A stretch of DNA of 28,949 nt. It comes from a virus. The notes beneath the pieces are model-generated. The model searched no databases. It saw nothing but the letters and a program-made list of their open reading frames with translations, and was not told the origin of the DNA. Below, one piece after another: positions 13,722 through 22,317 of this stretch; the first letter of the stretch is position 1, and every line of letters begins with the position of its first letter. Location: IMG/VR virus record IMGVR_UViG_3300034061_002195, positions 1 to 28,949 of that record; one strand, written 5' to 3'. The translations under genes and the position numbers were made by a program.

Positions 13722-14275
13722 TAGACGCTCATTAAAGAAAGTTGGCCATTCAAAAGGGTGATTTGGGTCGTTGTGGTCTCCTGCTCAATCCATATCTCAT
13801 AATAAGCAGCACCCGAAGTGAACAACTCCATAACAACCGCGTGAGGGTTGGAAGAAGCGAGGTGAACGCTGACTTTGGTAGAGACATCTATCACACCATT
13901 CTTCGCGATGTAGAAGTAATACTCACGGCCATTTGAGCCATTAAAGTTCAACAAAGCACTCACCCGGTAAGGCAATCCCGCCAAACCAGTCCATTGAACC
14001 CTGGGGCTTGTTTCCGAACTTACATTGTAAGGCGTACTCACAACGCTCGTCATTGCATAAGTCAGTTTCTCCGGTGTATCGCCTGCCGCAGGGGTGAAGT
14101 TCACGCTTGCCTGCGTAGAAAGGCTCACACAGCCCCTCTCCCGAAGCAATGCAGCAGAATCCGAAAGGTCTTCAAGCAGAGTGCCTACCCTTACAGCAGT
14201 ATTCTGCAAAGCACCCGTTTCGTCCCTCACCACAACCGAGGACGCATCCAAATTTATCCTTGTCTTAACAGCCAT
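13721..14275 (-). CDS. virion structural protein, beta-sandwich-like
   Basis: These 184 residues begin with MAVKTRINLDASSVVVRD and a helical LLEDLSDSAALLRERG. The second half reads like a C1q/TNF-type or fibre head beta-sandwich (REYYFYIAKNGVIDVSTKVS, YYEIWIEQETTTTQITL). Phage proteins with this plan are usually small fibre or baseplate-associated structural proteins. It has its own predicted -7 element 19 bases upstream and overlaps the next gene by one base. The exact virion location is unknown. Confidence 0.65.
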   Translation of the reverse strand: MAVKTRINLDASSVVVRDETGALQNTAVRVGTLLEDLSDSAALLRERGCVSLSTQASVNFTPAAGDTPEKLTYAMTSVVSTPYNVSSETSPRVQWTGLAGLPYRVSALLNFNGSNGREYYFYIAKNGVIDVSTKVSVHLASSNPHAVVMELFTSGAAYYEIWIEQETTTTQITLLNGQLSLMSV

Positions 14276-14294
14276 ATTCGTTTGATTTTAAGTT

Positions 14295-14302
14295 CAAAGA
14301 TA
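14295..14302 (-). promoter_or_regulatory. Bacteroidota-type -7 promoter element
   Basis: TATCTTTG on the minus strand, 19 bases before the ATG at 14275. It lies in the 40-base gap after the 206-residue gene and probably drives the fibre group. Confidence 0.5.
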
Positions 14303-14315
14303 AAGTTTGAGCGAC

Positions 14316-14936
14316 CTAATTAAAGGTTTGGTCAAAAGTCTGGTCAAAGATTCGGGCCGTAGGCGTAGGCGTATGGACGCAAGGCTCCTCGGTGTTCAAA
14401 CAAGAGGAATCACCCACCACCTCAACATCCAAGTCAAGCGTAATGATGTAGAGGTTCGTGTCCCAGGCAATCTTCGCCCCCTCAAACTCGCTCTCCAGGT
14501 TCTCCTTGATGGAATACCCGGAACTCACACCCAACACATCAACACTCACCGCACCGACAGTCTGCGCCAAAGACTCGTAGAGGCCCGTAATCTTGCTCTG
14601 GACGAGCGAACTCACCTCGTAAGGTCTCTTACTCTTCCTGCGACCGATAATCACAAGGCGCAAAGGATAAACGATTCTCAGCAGGTCTTGGCATCCGATA
14701 AAGTTGTTCTCCTCCGTGACCTCGGCTCGCTCCCGGCCATTGTAGCGAATGAAGGCAATGCCCTCGTTCCAATCGTAATCGTCAACAACGTGGCGATACT
14801 CTCCGTTGGAGCAGTAAACGGCAGGGATAATCTTGCCATCCCTATCGGGCAACAACTCCGCAAAGCCCGTATGCCGAACGAGTTTGTAGGCGTTCAGCCG
14901 GGCGAATATCTCGTCAATGACTTGGGTTACTATCAT
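14316..14936 (-). CDS. putative tail-completion or connector protein
   Basis: These 206 residues have an N-terminal helix followed by strands (MIVTQVIDEIFARLNAYK, EGIAFIRYNGRE, LLRIVYPLRLVIIGRR) and a late strand (NLYIITLDLDVEVVGD). This order resembles tail-terminator or connector proteins that follow the HK97-gp10-like gene in many phages, but I do not recognise a specific family. The C-terminus has two copies of FDQTF and a TPTPTA stretch produced by short DNA repeats at about 14318-14370. The start overlaps the upstream gene by four bases (ATGA). Confidence 0.55.
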   Translation of the reverse strand: MIVTQVIDEIFARLNAYKLVRHTGFAELLPDRDGKIIPAVYCSNGEYRHVVDDYDWNEGIAFIRYNGRERAEVTEENNFIGCQDLLRIVYPLRLVIIGRRKSKRPYEVSSLVQSKITGLYESLAQTVGAVSVDVLGVSSGYSIKENLESEFEGAKIAWDTNLYIITLDLDVEVVGDSSCLNTEEPCVHTPTPTARIFDQTFDQTFN

Positions 14937-15382
14937 TTGAATACTTTAGCGAAAAAGGTTCGGGTCAATAAATCAACGAAATACTGCTTTTCGGGAGCAG
15001 ACAACCCAAAGATAGTACCCCTACGCTTCTCGTTCTCAACGACTTTCTCCTTATTTTCAGCGGTCAAGACATTGAAGGAGATGGATGGGGTCTTCCCGGT
15101 AACTCTACGAGTTGGTTTGCTGAACTCGCTCTTCAACTCACCGCTGAATTTCATATCAATGAACGCGACCTGCAAACCCTTCTTGCGCCTCTTTTCCTTG
15201 TACTTGTCGCTTGCGTAATCGCCAATCTTCCCCAAATCAGGCTTCAAGCCTTTCTCAAAGATGCGGGGCAACACCTGGTCGCTATGCGTTGCAGGCGCAG
15301 ACTCGTCCAGGGCAGCGACCAAATTGCTCTTCAGAGAAGAACTCTGCCCTTGAATCTTCGTGATATATTCATCAAGTGTCAC
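14933..15382 (-). CDS. virion morphogenesis-like protein (HK97 gp10 / Mu G type)
   Basis: These 149 residues are basic, with RIFEKGLKPDLGKIGDYASD, YKEKRRKKGLQ, then VAFIDMKFSGELKSEF. The G-x-IG-Y and DMKFSGELxxxF elements recur in virion-morphogenesis proteins that join head and tail in phages. The neighbourhood, between a connector-like gene and the tail-completion-like gene, fits. It overlaps both neighbours by four bases, so it is translated as part of one coupled unit. Confidence 0.6.
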   Translation of the reverse strand: MTLDEYITKIQGQSSSLKSNLVAALDESAPATHSDQVLPRIFEKGLKPDLGKIGDYASDKYKEKRRKKGLQVAFIDMKFSGELKSEFSKPTRRVTGKTPSISFNVLTAENKEKVVENEKRRGTIFGLSAPEKQYFVDLLTRTFFAKVFK

Positions 15383-16383
15383 GGTATGAAAGATGCCTGA
15401 CGCACCCTCTGCCTACAAGCAAAACATCCGTTTTCGGGCAAAGTGGCTTGCTCAAAGTAGCGTTGCATATATTGGTCGTATTGAGCCTGATAGTAATTGC
15501 TCAACTCCTGATTCATATCCCGGTTGAACACAATGACACCGTTCAGCCTTTTGGAGAACTCCATCTCCTTCAACAACAACATCCCGGTCTTGTAAAGCAA
15601 TGGATAGCCGAGTTGCGCAACGTGGGCGCAGAGTAACGCTTCAAAACTGCAAGCGACTTGGTACTGAACACTCAATCCACCGGTGAAGCCGCCCCCCGAA
15701 ATGTTGCTCTCAATCAACTGACCGCCCGTGGGTATCTCAATGGCCCTCTCAAGCATATTCTCCGACCAACGATAGCCCCGACCGCATCCACCGCATCCGT
15801 AGGTCGCATACAGGCTCGTCTGGAAGGAAGCCTTCGCAGTCGCATCGTAAAGCACCGCCAAATTCAACATCTGACCGTTGGATTGGTAGGTCTTGTTCAC
15901 CACAAGCCTCGTCACCGAATTAGCCACCGAGGTGACATTGAAGGTGTCCAAAGTCACGCCCGTCCTCAAGTCAACCACACGAACCGGGACAACGCCCGAA
16001 GAAGGCAACAAGAGGCTGATGGAAGAGATGGTCACGGAGATGTAATCCACCTGCCGATATCGCATCCCAATGCCTCTCCATACACCCGAAGCAGCCAAAG
16101 GCTGAACGGACTCGGCATAGAAGCCCAAATCGCCATTCCAAGATGAAGTGGTATAGTTCCAACGGCTCTGTAAGTAAGCCAACGACTCGGCCTTCAGCAT
16201 ATTGGCCGCTTGGTCAATCTTGCGCTGAATCAAGGTGTAAGCCGTCTTGTCCTCCTCGTTAACCCCCGAATCAAGGTCGGCAAGGCTAATGCCCGTCAAA
16301 TCATTGATGTAGAGGCCGCTGATAGGCTCAACAGCAGGGTCGCAGAGGCCGCGAATCCCGATGACATTATTCCAACAACTCAT
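15379..16383 (-). CDS. virion structural protein, probably neck or connector region
   Basis: These 334 residues begin MSCWNNVIGIRGLC and contain SGLYINDLTGISLADLDSG near the start, a pattern I recall from Bacteroidota phage structural proteins. The protein carries nine or more cysteines, including a GCGGCGRG cluster and a final CFACRQRVR. The middle is beta-rich with VVPVRVVDLRTG and TRLVVNKTY, and the late part is helical and aromatic (NYYQAQYDQYMQRYF). It is the first gene after the capsid terminator. Its -7 element lies only four bases before the ATG. The function is inferred from position only. Confidence 0.55.
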   Translation of the reverse strand: MSCWNNVIGIRGLCDPAVEPISGLYINDLTGISLADLDSGVNEEDKTAYTLIQRKIDQAANMLKAESLAYLQSRWNYTTSSWNGDLGFYAESVQPLAASGVWRGIGMRYRQVDYISVTISSISLLLPSSGVVPVRVVDLRTGVTLDTFNVTSVANSVTRLVVNKTYQSNGQMLNLAVLYDATAKASFQTSLYATYGCGGCGRGYRWSENMLERAIEIPTGGQLIESNISGGGFTGGLSVQYQVACSFEALLCAHVAQLGYPLLYKTGMLLLKEMEFSKRLNGVIVFNRDMNQELSNYYQAQYDQYMQRYFEQATLPENGCFACRQRVRQASFIP

Positions 16384-16387
16384 AAGG

Positions 16388-16395
16388 CAAAGTTA
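16388..16395 (-). promoter_or_regulatory. Bacteroidota-type -7 promoter element, almost leaderless
   Basis: TAACTTTG on the minus strand is followed after four bases by the ATG at 16383. A TTTTTG lies 23 bases upstream as a possible, slightly distant -33 element. With usual spacing the transcript would start within one base of the ATG. Confidence 0.5.
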
Positions 16396-16419
16396 CTAAA
16401 AATCAATGGTACAAGGTAC

Positions 16420-16450
16420 AAAAAGAAAAGGGGATGCTTTCGCACCCCCT
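16420..16450 (-). terminator. strong intrinsic terminator after the major capsid gene
   Basis: On the minus strand, GGGGGTGC (16449-16442), the stable tetraloop GAAA, and GCATCCCC (16437-16430) form an eight-pair stem with one G-U pair, followed by TTTTCTTTTT. It lies 25 bases after the capsid stop and 37 bases before the next gene, so it separates the head and connector units. Confidence 0.85.
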
Positions 16451-16474
16451 TCTCGCACTAAACCCAAGTGGAGA

Positions 16475-17545
16475 TTAGTTGTTCACTTTTCCTTCAAAGA
16501 TGTAGTTCACCCCAGACAGTTCATCGGTTGCGAAGAACAAGTCAGCAGGGAGGTCAACATACTTGTAGGAAAGACCCAAAAAGAACTTCCAGGTGTTGCA
16601 ATCCAACTGAGCGTAATAGTCAAACTCAAGCCCGGTCTCAGGGTCAGAAATCGTACCCTTTTTGATGGATTGGTCATCAATTACGCGGATGCCGGATGCG
16701 CCACGGAAAGCGTTGTAGCGGATAAGCTGAACGCCACCGGGAGCAATCATTGCGAACTCACCCGTACCGAAAACGCTATCGGCCTTTGGCTCAAGGAAGA
16801 AATAGGACTGAGCGTCCGAGTTCATCATAGCCTGAAGGTCAACGTTCACGGTAGCACAGCAATGCGACTTGAGAGCCGTCATATACTTGTGAGTAAGCTC
16901 ACCACCGATGATGATGGGGCGATCCCAACCCTCAGCAAGTTGATACTGATAGGTCACATCGGACAAGAAGTCATCCAAGAAAACGCCTGTGGAGGTGTTT
17001 TTGGTCTTGGTGGTCAACAATGTGCGAGCGGCATTCACTTGGCCTGAGCCTGTGCCGGTGGGCTGAACGGGGTACTTACCGAAGTTGGCAGCGATGTAGC
17101 TTACGGCTTCGTTGTTCATAAACCGCTTGATAGCCTGAAGGTGCATTGCCAACTGCCGAGCGATGTAGTTCTCGTCATTCTCACAACGAGGAGCCAAATC
17201 GTCAAGACTGACCGACCACCTGCGCGAAGCACCGGCAGCAGGGTCAATGTTGTAAACGGTAGAGGTTTCACCATAGGTTGGCCCTGCATTACAATTCAAC
17301 TCCGCAGAGGTTGAAGTGTCGGTAGAGGTCATCCGAGGCTGGTACACGACCTCAACCTGGCGGTAGTGGCCGTTCTTGGTGTCAATCTGGTTTTGGATGA
17401 TACCAGATTCGTTCATCGGGGAGGTGATAGCCCGAAGAGTGTTGATGTGTCCGGGGAACATCGTTGGATCGGCATTGAAATAGCCATCGTCCAAACGACC
17501 TTGGATGTCGGGACACGATACGAAAGATGAAAAAGCGTATGACAT
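16475..17545 (-). CDS. major capsid protein
   Basis: These 356 residues lie directly after a scaffold-like gene and before a strong terminator, the usual plan for a highly expressed capsid gene. Features fit an HK97-type capsid: a polar N-terminal arm, long helix (DENYIARQLAMHLQAIKRFMNNE, about 120-142), a beta-rich core (WDRPIIIGGELTHKYM, GEFAMIAPGGVQLIRYNAF), and a late DYYAQLDCNTWKFFLGLSYKY segment that resembles phage capsid C-termini. There is no N-terminal prohead protease signature. The start follows a run of seven A without a ribosome site. Six cysteines occur, including a CC pair. Confidence 0.8.
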   Translation of the reverse strand: MSYAFSSFVSCPDIQGRLDDGYFNADPTMFPGHINTLRAITSPMNESGIIQNQIDTKNGHYRQVEVVYQPRMTSTDTSTSAELNCNAGPTYGETSTVYNIDPAAGASRRWSVSLDDLAPRCENDENYIARQLAMHLQAIKRFMNNEAVSYIAANFGKYPVQPTGTGSGQVNAARTLLTTKTKNTSTGVFLDDFLSDVTYQYQLAEGWDRPIIIGGELTHKYMTALKSHCCATVNVDLQAMMNSDAQSYFFLEPKADSVFGTGEFAMIAPGGVQLIRYNAFRGASGIRVIDDQSIKKGTISDPETGLEFDYYAQLDCNTWKFFLGLSYKYVDLPADLFFATDELSGVNYIFEGKVNN

Positions 17546-17624
17546 TTTTTTGGAATGAAAGAAAGGTTTGTCGGCTATTTCTTGCCAAGCCAGGCACTAT
17601 GGGGCTTATTGTCCCCCCGACACA

Positions 17625-18440
17625 TCATCGTGCGCTAATCTCTTCTCTATGCTTCGCGGCCCTTGGGTGCAAGAACCGTTCGCGAGTTCCTTCTTTTGTG
17701 CCAGAGGTCGTTGTCCGAATTGGCTCTCGGTCTTGCTTCCCGGCTTCTCCTGCCTTCTTGAGCATTTGAGCCTTGTCAGCCTCCGAGCGAACCAACTCTT
17801 CAGGTGTCAGATAGCCCGTGCCTTTCTCATTCTTGATCTGGCTTCCGTTCTTGTCTGTCACCACCAACTTCCCGTCCGACAATGCAAAGATATAACGCTC
17901 ATTCAATTCTAAGTCAAAGCCCTTCTTGGCAAACTGATTGACCGAATCGCTCCACGAAAGGGATGACTTAATCTTCATCACCTCTTGGTTAATGATGTAG
18001 TTGTCAATGGCCTTCTGCGACTCAACCTCCTTTTGCTCAAGCTTCTGCGTCAACTCACCCGCTAAGGTTTCGTATTCGCTCTTCTGCTTCTTCAACTCAG
18101 CGAGTTGCGCCTTGTAGCCCTCATCGTCCTTCCCGGAACTCTTGGATTGCTCCTTCAAGTCCTCAATCTGCGTGTTGATACGCTGTTGGGCAACCTCAAA
18201 CAAATCGGACAGTTTCTTGCCCTTTACATCGTCCTCGGTCAAGTTGAAGGCTCTCTTGAACTTGGTCTCAAGGCTTCCGAGGGTTTTCCCGGTAACGCGG
18301 TTGCGGATGTCCTCATCGTCAACGGCCACTTCACGGGACACATACTTCTTCGCAAGTTCTTCCTTGAACTCGTCAAGGGATGCAAACTCTTTCTCTTGGT
18401 CAAATAGCCATTTAGCCATCTCTTTGGAATCTACGCTCAT
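17625..18440 (-). CDS. capsid scaffold protein
   Basis: This 271-residue, highly charged protein has a predicted coiled coil over about residues 80-150 (AQQRINTQIEDLKEQ, YKAQLAELKKQKSEYETL) and a C-terminal basic tail (RTTTSGTKEGTRERFLHPR). This composition and its place immediately upstream of the capsid gene match phage scaffolds that guide procapsid assembly and then leave or are cut. No protease motif is visible. The start overlaps the preceding gene by four bases. A 79-base gap before the capsid start shows no -7 element or clear terminator. Confidence 0.8.
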   Translation of the reverse strand: MSVDSKEMAKWLFDQEKEFASLDEFKEELAKKYVSREVAVDDEDIRNRVTGKTLGSLETKFKRAFNLTEDDVKGKKLSDLFEVAQQRINTQIEDLKEQSKSSGKDDEGYKAQLAELKKQKSEYETLAGELTQKLEQKEVESQKAIDNYIINQEVMKIKSSLSWSDSVNQFAKKGFDLELNERYIFALSDGKLVVTDKNGSQIKNEKGTGYLTPEELVRSEADKAQMLKKAGEAGKQDREPIRTTTSGTKEGTRERFLHPRAAKHREEISAR

Positions 18441-18787
18441 TTTCTACGGGTTTTAGTGGTTGGTGCTTCTTCGGTTGGTATTTCTTGGGGGAGCGATTCT
18501 TCAACCTCTCCCTCCTCGTTGACTTCGGGGGTTTGCTCCATCATCTCTTCAGCAGACTGCGAAACAATCATTTCGGGTTCTTCTGCGCGAATCATCTGCC
18601 TGCGCTTAGGGGCTTCTTGAATTGGCTCAAAGACTTGGCTTTGGGGGTTCAAGTAGGCTTCATCCTCAATACGGATGCCGTACTTTTTGAGGAACGCGGT
18701 GTCCCTTGCCGTTGCCTTGCTCAGCATCACGACTTGTCCGTTGGCCTTTATGCAACGAACCTTGACTTGGTTTGGATTTATGTCCAT
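18437..18787 (-). CDS. acidic hypothetical head-module protein
   Basis: These 116 residues split into an N-terminal compact part (VKVRCIKANGQVVMLSKATA, FLKKYGIRIEDEAY) and a C-terminal tail rich in Glu, Pro and Thr that ends KTRRK. The N-terminal part resembles short phage head proteins with an ML.K..A....LKKYG pattern, found between minor head and scaffold genes. It may help head assembly, but no function is known. It has its own predicted -7 element 23 bases upstream and is coupled to the scaffold gene by a four-base overlap. Confidence 0.6.
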   Translation of the reverse strand: MDINPNQVKVRCIKANGQVVMLSKATARDTAFLKKYGIRIEDEAYLNPQSQVFEPIQEAPKRRQMIRAEEPEMIVSQSAEEMMEQTPEVNEEGEVEESLPQEIPTEEAPTTKTRRK

Positions 18788-18810
18788 AGTAAATGAATGG
18801 GTTTATGGTG

Positions 18811-18818
18811 CAAATATA
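18811..18818 (-). promoter_or_regulatory. Bacteroidota-type -7 promoter element for scaffold and capsid
   Basis: TATATTTG on the minus strand, 23 bases before the ATG at 18787. A TTTG lies 16 bases upstream, a little closer than the usual -33 spacing. It is well placed to drive the acidic protein, scaffold and capsid genes up to the 16420-16450 terminator. Confidence 0.55.
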
Positions 18819-18833
18819 AACAAAAATGGGTAT

Positions 18834-19643
18834 TCAAACTTGTGGAACAAGCCAATGTCTGCATCTATAACCGCCTAAATAAATGAAAATTGTGGCTTCA
18901 TCCGTGCCGGGAATCTTTCCCTTCCAATCGCCCAACCTTCCCCACGAACGAATCATCCCCTCATCAAAAACCTTGCCATCCCTTGACACGCAGAACGGCC
19001 TTGAATCGTTCACCAATCCCCCGGCATATCTGAACTTCTTAATGCCCAAAGCCTTGCCCAAAGCGTAGGTGAAAGAACGGTCAATCACCGCAAACATCGT
19101 GTCAGCAGTCAAGACCGCCATATTGAACAAACGACCCTTTTTGTCAGGGCCACCGCCAACCATTATCTCGGTAATCCCTCCCTCCAAAAGCGACCGGGCC
19201 GAACCCGAAGCAATGGACGCAAGGATAAAGTTTCGGATATAAGCGTATAGATTCGTCTCAAGGTTGGTCAAATCGTCAAACATAGACCGCATCTGCTCCT
19301 CGTAACCGACCTCCGAAGCCGAGTTCACATCAAAGCCCAACTTGTCGTAATACTGCTTGGTCAAGTCGGCCTGCGTGTCAATCTTCTTCGCCAAGAATAC
19401 CAACGCATCATAATAACTGCTCCGCGATACGGCATCCTTAAATTCGGCCATCAGAGCCTCTACACGGGCGTAATTGTCGGTGGTGGATAGGAGATTGCCT
19501 TCGGTGTCGTAGGAGAGCTTAGAAAGCATTAAAAGGAGCAAAGCGAGCAGTTCATCCTGCGACTTGTCCACCTTCTTACCAAACTCTTCTCCAATCGTGT
19601 CCAAGCCTTCCTGCTTGGAGGCCGCAATCTCTTCTAAAGTCAT
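18834..19643 (-). CDS. Mu F / SPP1 gp7-like minor head protein
   Basis: These 269 residues are mostly helical in the first 200. The C-terminus has the Mu F family signature: RYAGGLVNDSRPFCVSRDG (205-223), IRSWG, WKGKIPGTDEATIFIYLGG and final YRCRHWL (259-265), with the paired Cys and His that probably bind metal. Family members sit next to the portal and are head morphogenesis proteins carried in small numbers inside the procapsid. Here the gene begins nine bases after the portal stop, the standard neighbour arrangement. Confidence 0.85.
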   Translation of the reverse strand: MTLEEIAASKQEGLDTIGEEFGKKVDKSQDELLALLLLMLSKLSYDTEGNLLSTTDNYARVEALMAEFKDAVSRSSYYDALVFLAKKIDTQADLTKQYYDKLGFDVNSASEVGYEEQMRSMFDDLTNLETNLYAYIRNFILASIASGSARSLLEGGITEIMVGGGPDKKGRLFNMAVLTADTMFAVIDRSFTYALGKALGIKKFRYAGGLVNDSRPFCVSRDGKVFDEGMIRSWGRLGDWKGKIPGTDEATIFIYLGGYRCRHWLVPQV

Positions 19644-19652
19644 TGGTTAGGG

Positions 19653-21497
19653 TTAGGTTTCGTCCTCGTCTTCCTCGTCATCATCGTCCTCAGCAGGGGC
19701 AGGGACGGCAGTACGAGCATTCATCACGCTCTGCGGAGTCATCGTTCTGGGGGCTTCTTCAGCCGGAACAAGCGTCTTTGCGAGGGTCGCAAGGGCTTCC
19801 TTCTGCTCTTCCAGGGTGAGTTCAAAGAAGTTCTCGTTTTGGGCAATCGCAGTCTTAATCAGCGACTCCAACTCAAAGTGCAGGATAGCCTTCCACTTAG
19901 GGACAAGACCGGTGGAAACCAATGCCAAGACATCCTTCGTTTCCAGGTTGAACAAGGGGTCGGCCTGCACCGCCAACTTCATAATCGCTGATTTCTCCTC
20001 TTGAATGGGGAATCGGGTATCCAAATACTGCTGCGCCAACATCGCCTTGCTGAAGGTCGGAGCCTTCTCAATCTCGGCAGTCAATTCAGCATCGGTGCGC
20101 ATCTCAAAGTTCTGCGGATAGCGAATCGCAGGCATTGCAAAGTCTGCGCCATACCGCATCTCGCCAATCGTCTTGATAGCGAACTCAAAGTCGTGGAAGA
20201 CCGTGTTGGCAAAGCGGAGCAGGAAGGAATACAGCTCCTCCCGGTCAATCGCCTTACCCGTGGCAGTCTCACGGCCCGAAATCTTCTCGTTGTTCATTAC
20301 ATCAATGGACAACAACTCAAAGGCCATTTGGATGTTCGTAATGACCTGCTTGTTCAAGAACTCAAGGATCTGCGGATCCAACTCAATGAACCCGGCAGGG
20401 GGGATGTTCACCTTCGTCTCTACCTCGGTGGTAAACCGGTTCGGGGTCTGCACTTGATAGACCGACATCGGCCCGAACATCCGCTTCGTGCCAGAACCAC
20501 CGCAGTTAGAACAAGCAATCGCCACCTTCTCCTCAAAGCCCAATGCTTCCTCAGTCTGCCCCGAACCATTGCACCTGTCGCACTCGTCCACATACTCCCA
20601 CTTCTGCAAGAATGCGTGGCTGTACTTGGACATCTGCAAGGTGCTGAAATCGCACACGGCTTGGTCAAGAGCCGGGATAGCAGGGGTGTAGAAGGATTGG
20701 AAGTAGTAATCGCCTTGCTCCTGCACCGAAATACCGCCCAAACGAGTGCAGGGCATCTTGCCCATATCGTGCTTGTAGTAAAGCTCAACCTCAAAGATGT
20801 AGTCGGCCTTCTTGCCGACCTGCTTGGCAATCTGAATCTCGTTCTTGTCAAAGATGAAGAACACAAGGCCATCGTCCGTTTTGGTACGGCCATTCTCCAC
20901 CTCCGAGCCGTAGTCGGCCTTAATGATGGCGTACTCGTTCTCCTTCCAAGCCCAGACGCGCTTGGAGTGAAAGCAATGGGCCACCGGGGTGGTTTCAACG
21001 GTGTCGTTGAATGTGCCGTCCTCAAAGTATTGCAGATTCGCAGGCATAATCGCCAAGACCGCGTTGGGGTCGGTCAAGGTCATAAAGCTTACAATCTGCT
21101 GAAAGTAGTTCTCCAAAGAACCAAAACGAGGGTAGTCCTCGGTGAAGTAACGCTCCTCAGAAGCGTCATCAAAGCGCATCTCGTAGTTCTGCCGGTTCCA
21201 AACCCTTCCCGCAATGTTCACGGCCTTGTGGAAGTAAGGCACGGTGATAGGCTTGTAGATGTTCTTGCGGTAGTTGAACTCGTGGGGAAGCTCGTTTGGA
21301 GCCTTCTCCCTGAACAACTTTTCCGGGAAAGCATCGTAGTCGGAGTGAATACGAAGCCTCATCTCCATTTCTACGCAGGCCCGATAGGTCGGGTAGAAGT
21401 CAGGGATGTAGAATTTGTCAGACTTCTTCTTCACCTCGTACTTCTTGTACTCAGCGATGATGTGGTCTAACAAGGGTTTGACCTGTTCATTTGTCAT
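19653..21497 (-). CDS. portal protein with an internal zinc-knuckle-like insert
   Basis: These 614 residues match the size and plan of a SPP1-type portal, the dodecameric ring through which DNA is packaged. It has an N-terminal clip/wing region (YRKNIYKPITVPYFHKAVN, about 76-94), a central LDQAVCDFSTLQMSKYSHAFLQKW, and a long helical C-terminal part (QILEFLNKQVITNIQMAFELLS, REELYSFLLRFANTVFHDFE). Near residues 306-336 it contains two CxxCxGSG units (Cys306/309 and Cys329/332), a DnaJ-like zinc motif not part of canonical portals. The C-terminus is very acidic (DDDDEEDEDE). It is followed closely by the Mu F-like gene, a standard portal neighbour. Confidence 0.85.
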   Translation of the reverse strand: MTNEQVKPLLDHIIAEYKKYEVKKKSDKFYIPDFYPTYRACVEMEMRLRIHSDYDAFPEKLFREKAPNELPHEFNYRKNIYKPITVPYFHKAVNIAGRVWNRQNYEMRFDDASEERYFTEDYPRFGSLENYFQQIVSFMTLTDPNAVLAIMPANLQYFEDGTFNDTVETTPVAHCFHSKRVWAWKENEYAIIKADYGSEVENGRTKTDDGLVFFIFDKNEIQIAKQVGKKADYIFEVELYYKHDMGKMPCTRLGGISVQEQGDYYFQSFYTPAIPALDQAVCDFSTLQMSKYSHAFLQKWEYVDECDRCNGSGQTEEALGFEEKVAIACSNCGGSGTKRMFGPMSVYQVQTPNRFTTEVETKVNIPPAGFIELDPQILEFLNKQVITNIQMAFELLSIDVMNNEKISGRETATGKAIDREELYSFLLRFANTVFHDFEFAIKTIGEMRYGADFAMPAIRYPQNFEMRTDAELTAEIEKAPTFSKAMLAQQYLDTRFPIQEEKSAIMKLAVQADPLFNLETKDVLALVSTGLVPKWKAILHFELESLIKTAIAQNENFFELTLEEQKEALATLAKTLVPAEEAPRTMTPQSVMNARTAVPAPAEDDDDEEDEDET

Positions 21498-21550
21498 AGC
21501 TATCGCTTTTTACCGCCTCTGCACTTGCACATTGGAATGGAGTTTATGCT

Positions 21551-21558
21551 CAAAATTA
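21551..21558 (-). promoter_or_regulatory. Bacteroidota-type -7 promoter element for the portal gene
   Basis: TAATTTTG on the minus strand, in the 67-base gap between the glycosyltransferase cassette and the portal gene, 53 bases before the portal ATG. No TTTG is seen at the usual -33 spacing. Confidence 0.45.
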
Positions 21559-21564
21559 CGCAAT

Positions 21565-22317
21565 TTATAGCCATCCTTTGTATGCGTCAAAGAACTCCTC
21601 ATAAGGATATTGAGTCTTGTTCTCAACCTGGGCCTTCATAGGCACATTGAACATTGCCTGAATCCCATTCCTATCTGGAGAATACTTCTTGGGAAGAGAA
21701 GGGATGTTGTGTTCGCAGAATCCCGCAAAGGCTCGGTTGAACAAGCTGTACTTTGCAACTCCCGGCTTTACTCCGTTGTCCCTGACATCGCTTGAAACAT
21801 TGTGAATGTGAGGGCAGTCAAACGATGGCGGCATAAAGCCATAAGCCTCAATGTGCCGGTACATCATATCCCCATCCTCCTCGCCAAAGCCAAGCAACCG
21901 CTCATCAAACCAATTTAACTCCATCATCATCCTCCTTGAGGTCACAAAATGCGACCAAGATCCGTTCAAGGTGAACATATTAGCGTGAGTCGTAGATATT
22001 TGAGAAACTCTATCCATAAGAGCCTTTGGGTTGCTCACCCTCAAATCATCGTTCAGAATTAAGATGTGAGAGGTCGGAGAATGCACCACAAGGTCATTCC
22101 ACATCTTTGCAAGACCACGCATCTCCTGGTAGAAGATGGGGCTTACATTGTCGTGTTTCGTAAGGAAATTGAGCATCTCCCTGCGGTACTCGTTGTCCAA
22201 ACCCTTTCCGTTGGAAGCATTCACGGCCACAATGACATTCATCCCGCTTAAATCCTCCATCAAGGGGACAAAGTGGGAGTGAAAACGCTCCTTGAATGTC
22301 GTTATGCCGATATACAT
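21565..22317 (-). CDS. glycosyltransferase, GT-A fold (last gene of sugar cassette)
   Basis: These 250 residues begin YIGITTFKERF, a beta strand typical of a GT-A nucleotide-sugar binding start. HILILNDDLRV (84-94) supplies an acidic metal/sugar-nucleotide motif (NDD, 89-91), and GFGEEDGDMMYR (143-154) resembles the acceptor-side acidic loop of GT2-type enzymes. It would transfer a sugar from a nucleotide donor; donor and acceptor are not readable. The C-terminal part is rich in aromatic residues. It is coupled to the methyltransferase gene by a one-base overlap. Confidence 0.75.
   Translation of the reverse strand: MYIGITTFKERFHSHFVPLMEDLSGMNVIVAVNASNGKGLDNEYRREMLNFLTKHDNVSPIFYQEMRGLAKMWNDLVVHSPTSHILILNDDLRVSNPKALMDRVSQISTTHANMFTLNGSWSHFVTSRRMMMELNWFDERLLGFGEEDGDMMYRHIEAYGFMPPSFDCPHIHNVSSDVRDNGVKPGVAKYSLFNRAFAGFCEHNIPSLPKKYSPDRNGIQAMFNVPMKAQVENKTQYPYEEFFDAYKGWL

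Noticed and set aside
14307-15218. A 303-codon + strand frame over the connector-like genes
   Set aside because: It runs across two coupled minus-strand genes with better protein character, and its own sequence is low in motifs.
16406-17047. A 213-codon + strand frame opposite the capsid gene
   Set aside because: It begins inside the terminator hairpin and runs antisense to the capsid gene.
20001-21470. A 489-codon open frame on the + strand opposite the portal gene
   Set aside because: It mirrors the portal gene codon by codon, its protein is rich in Leu, Val, Arg and His without domain motifs, and the portal is clear on the other strand. It stays open because of the base use of the portal.
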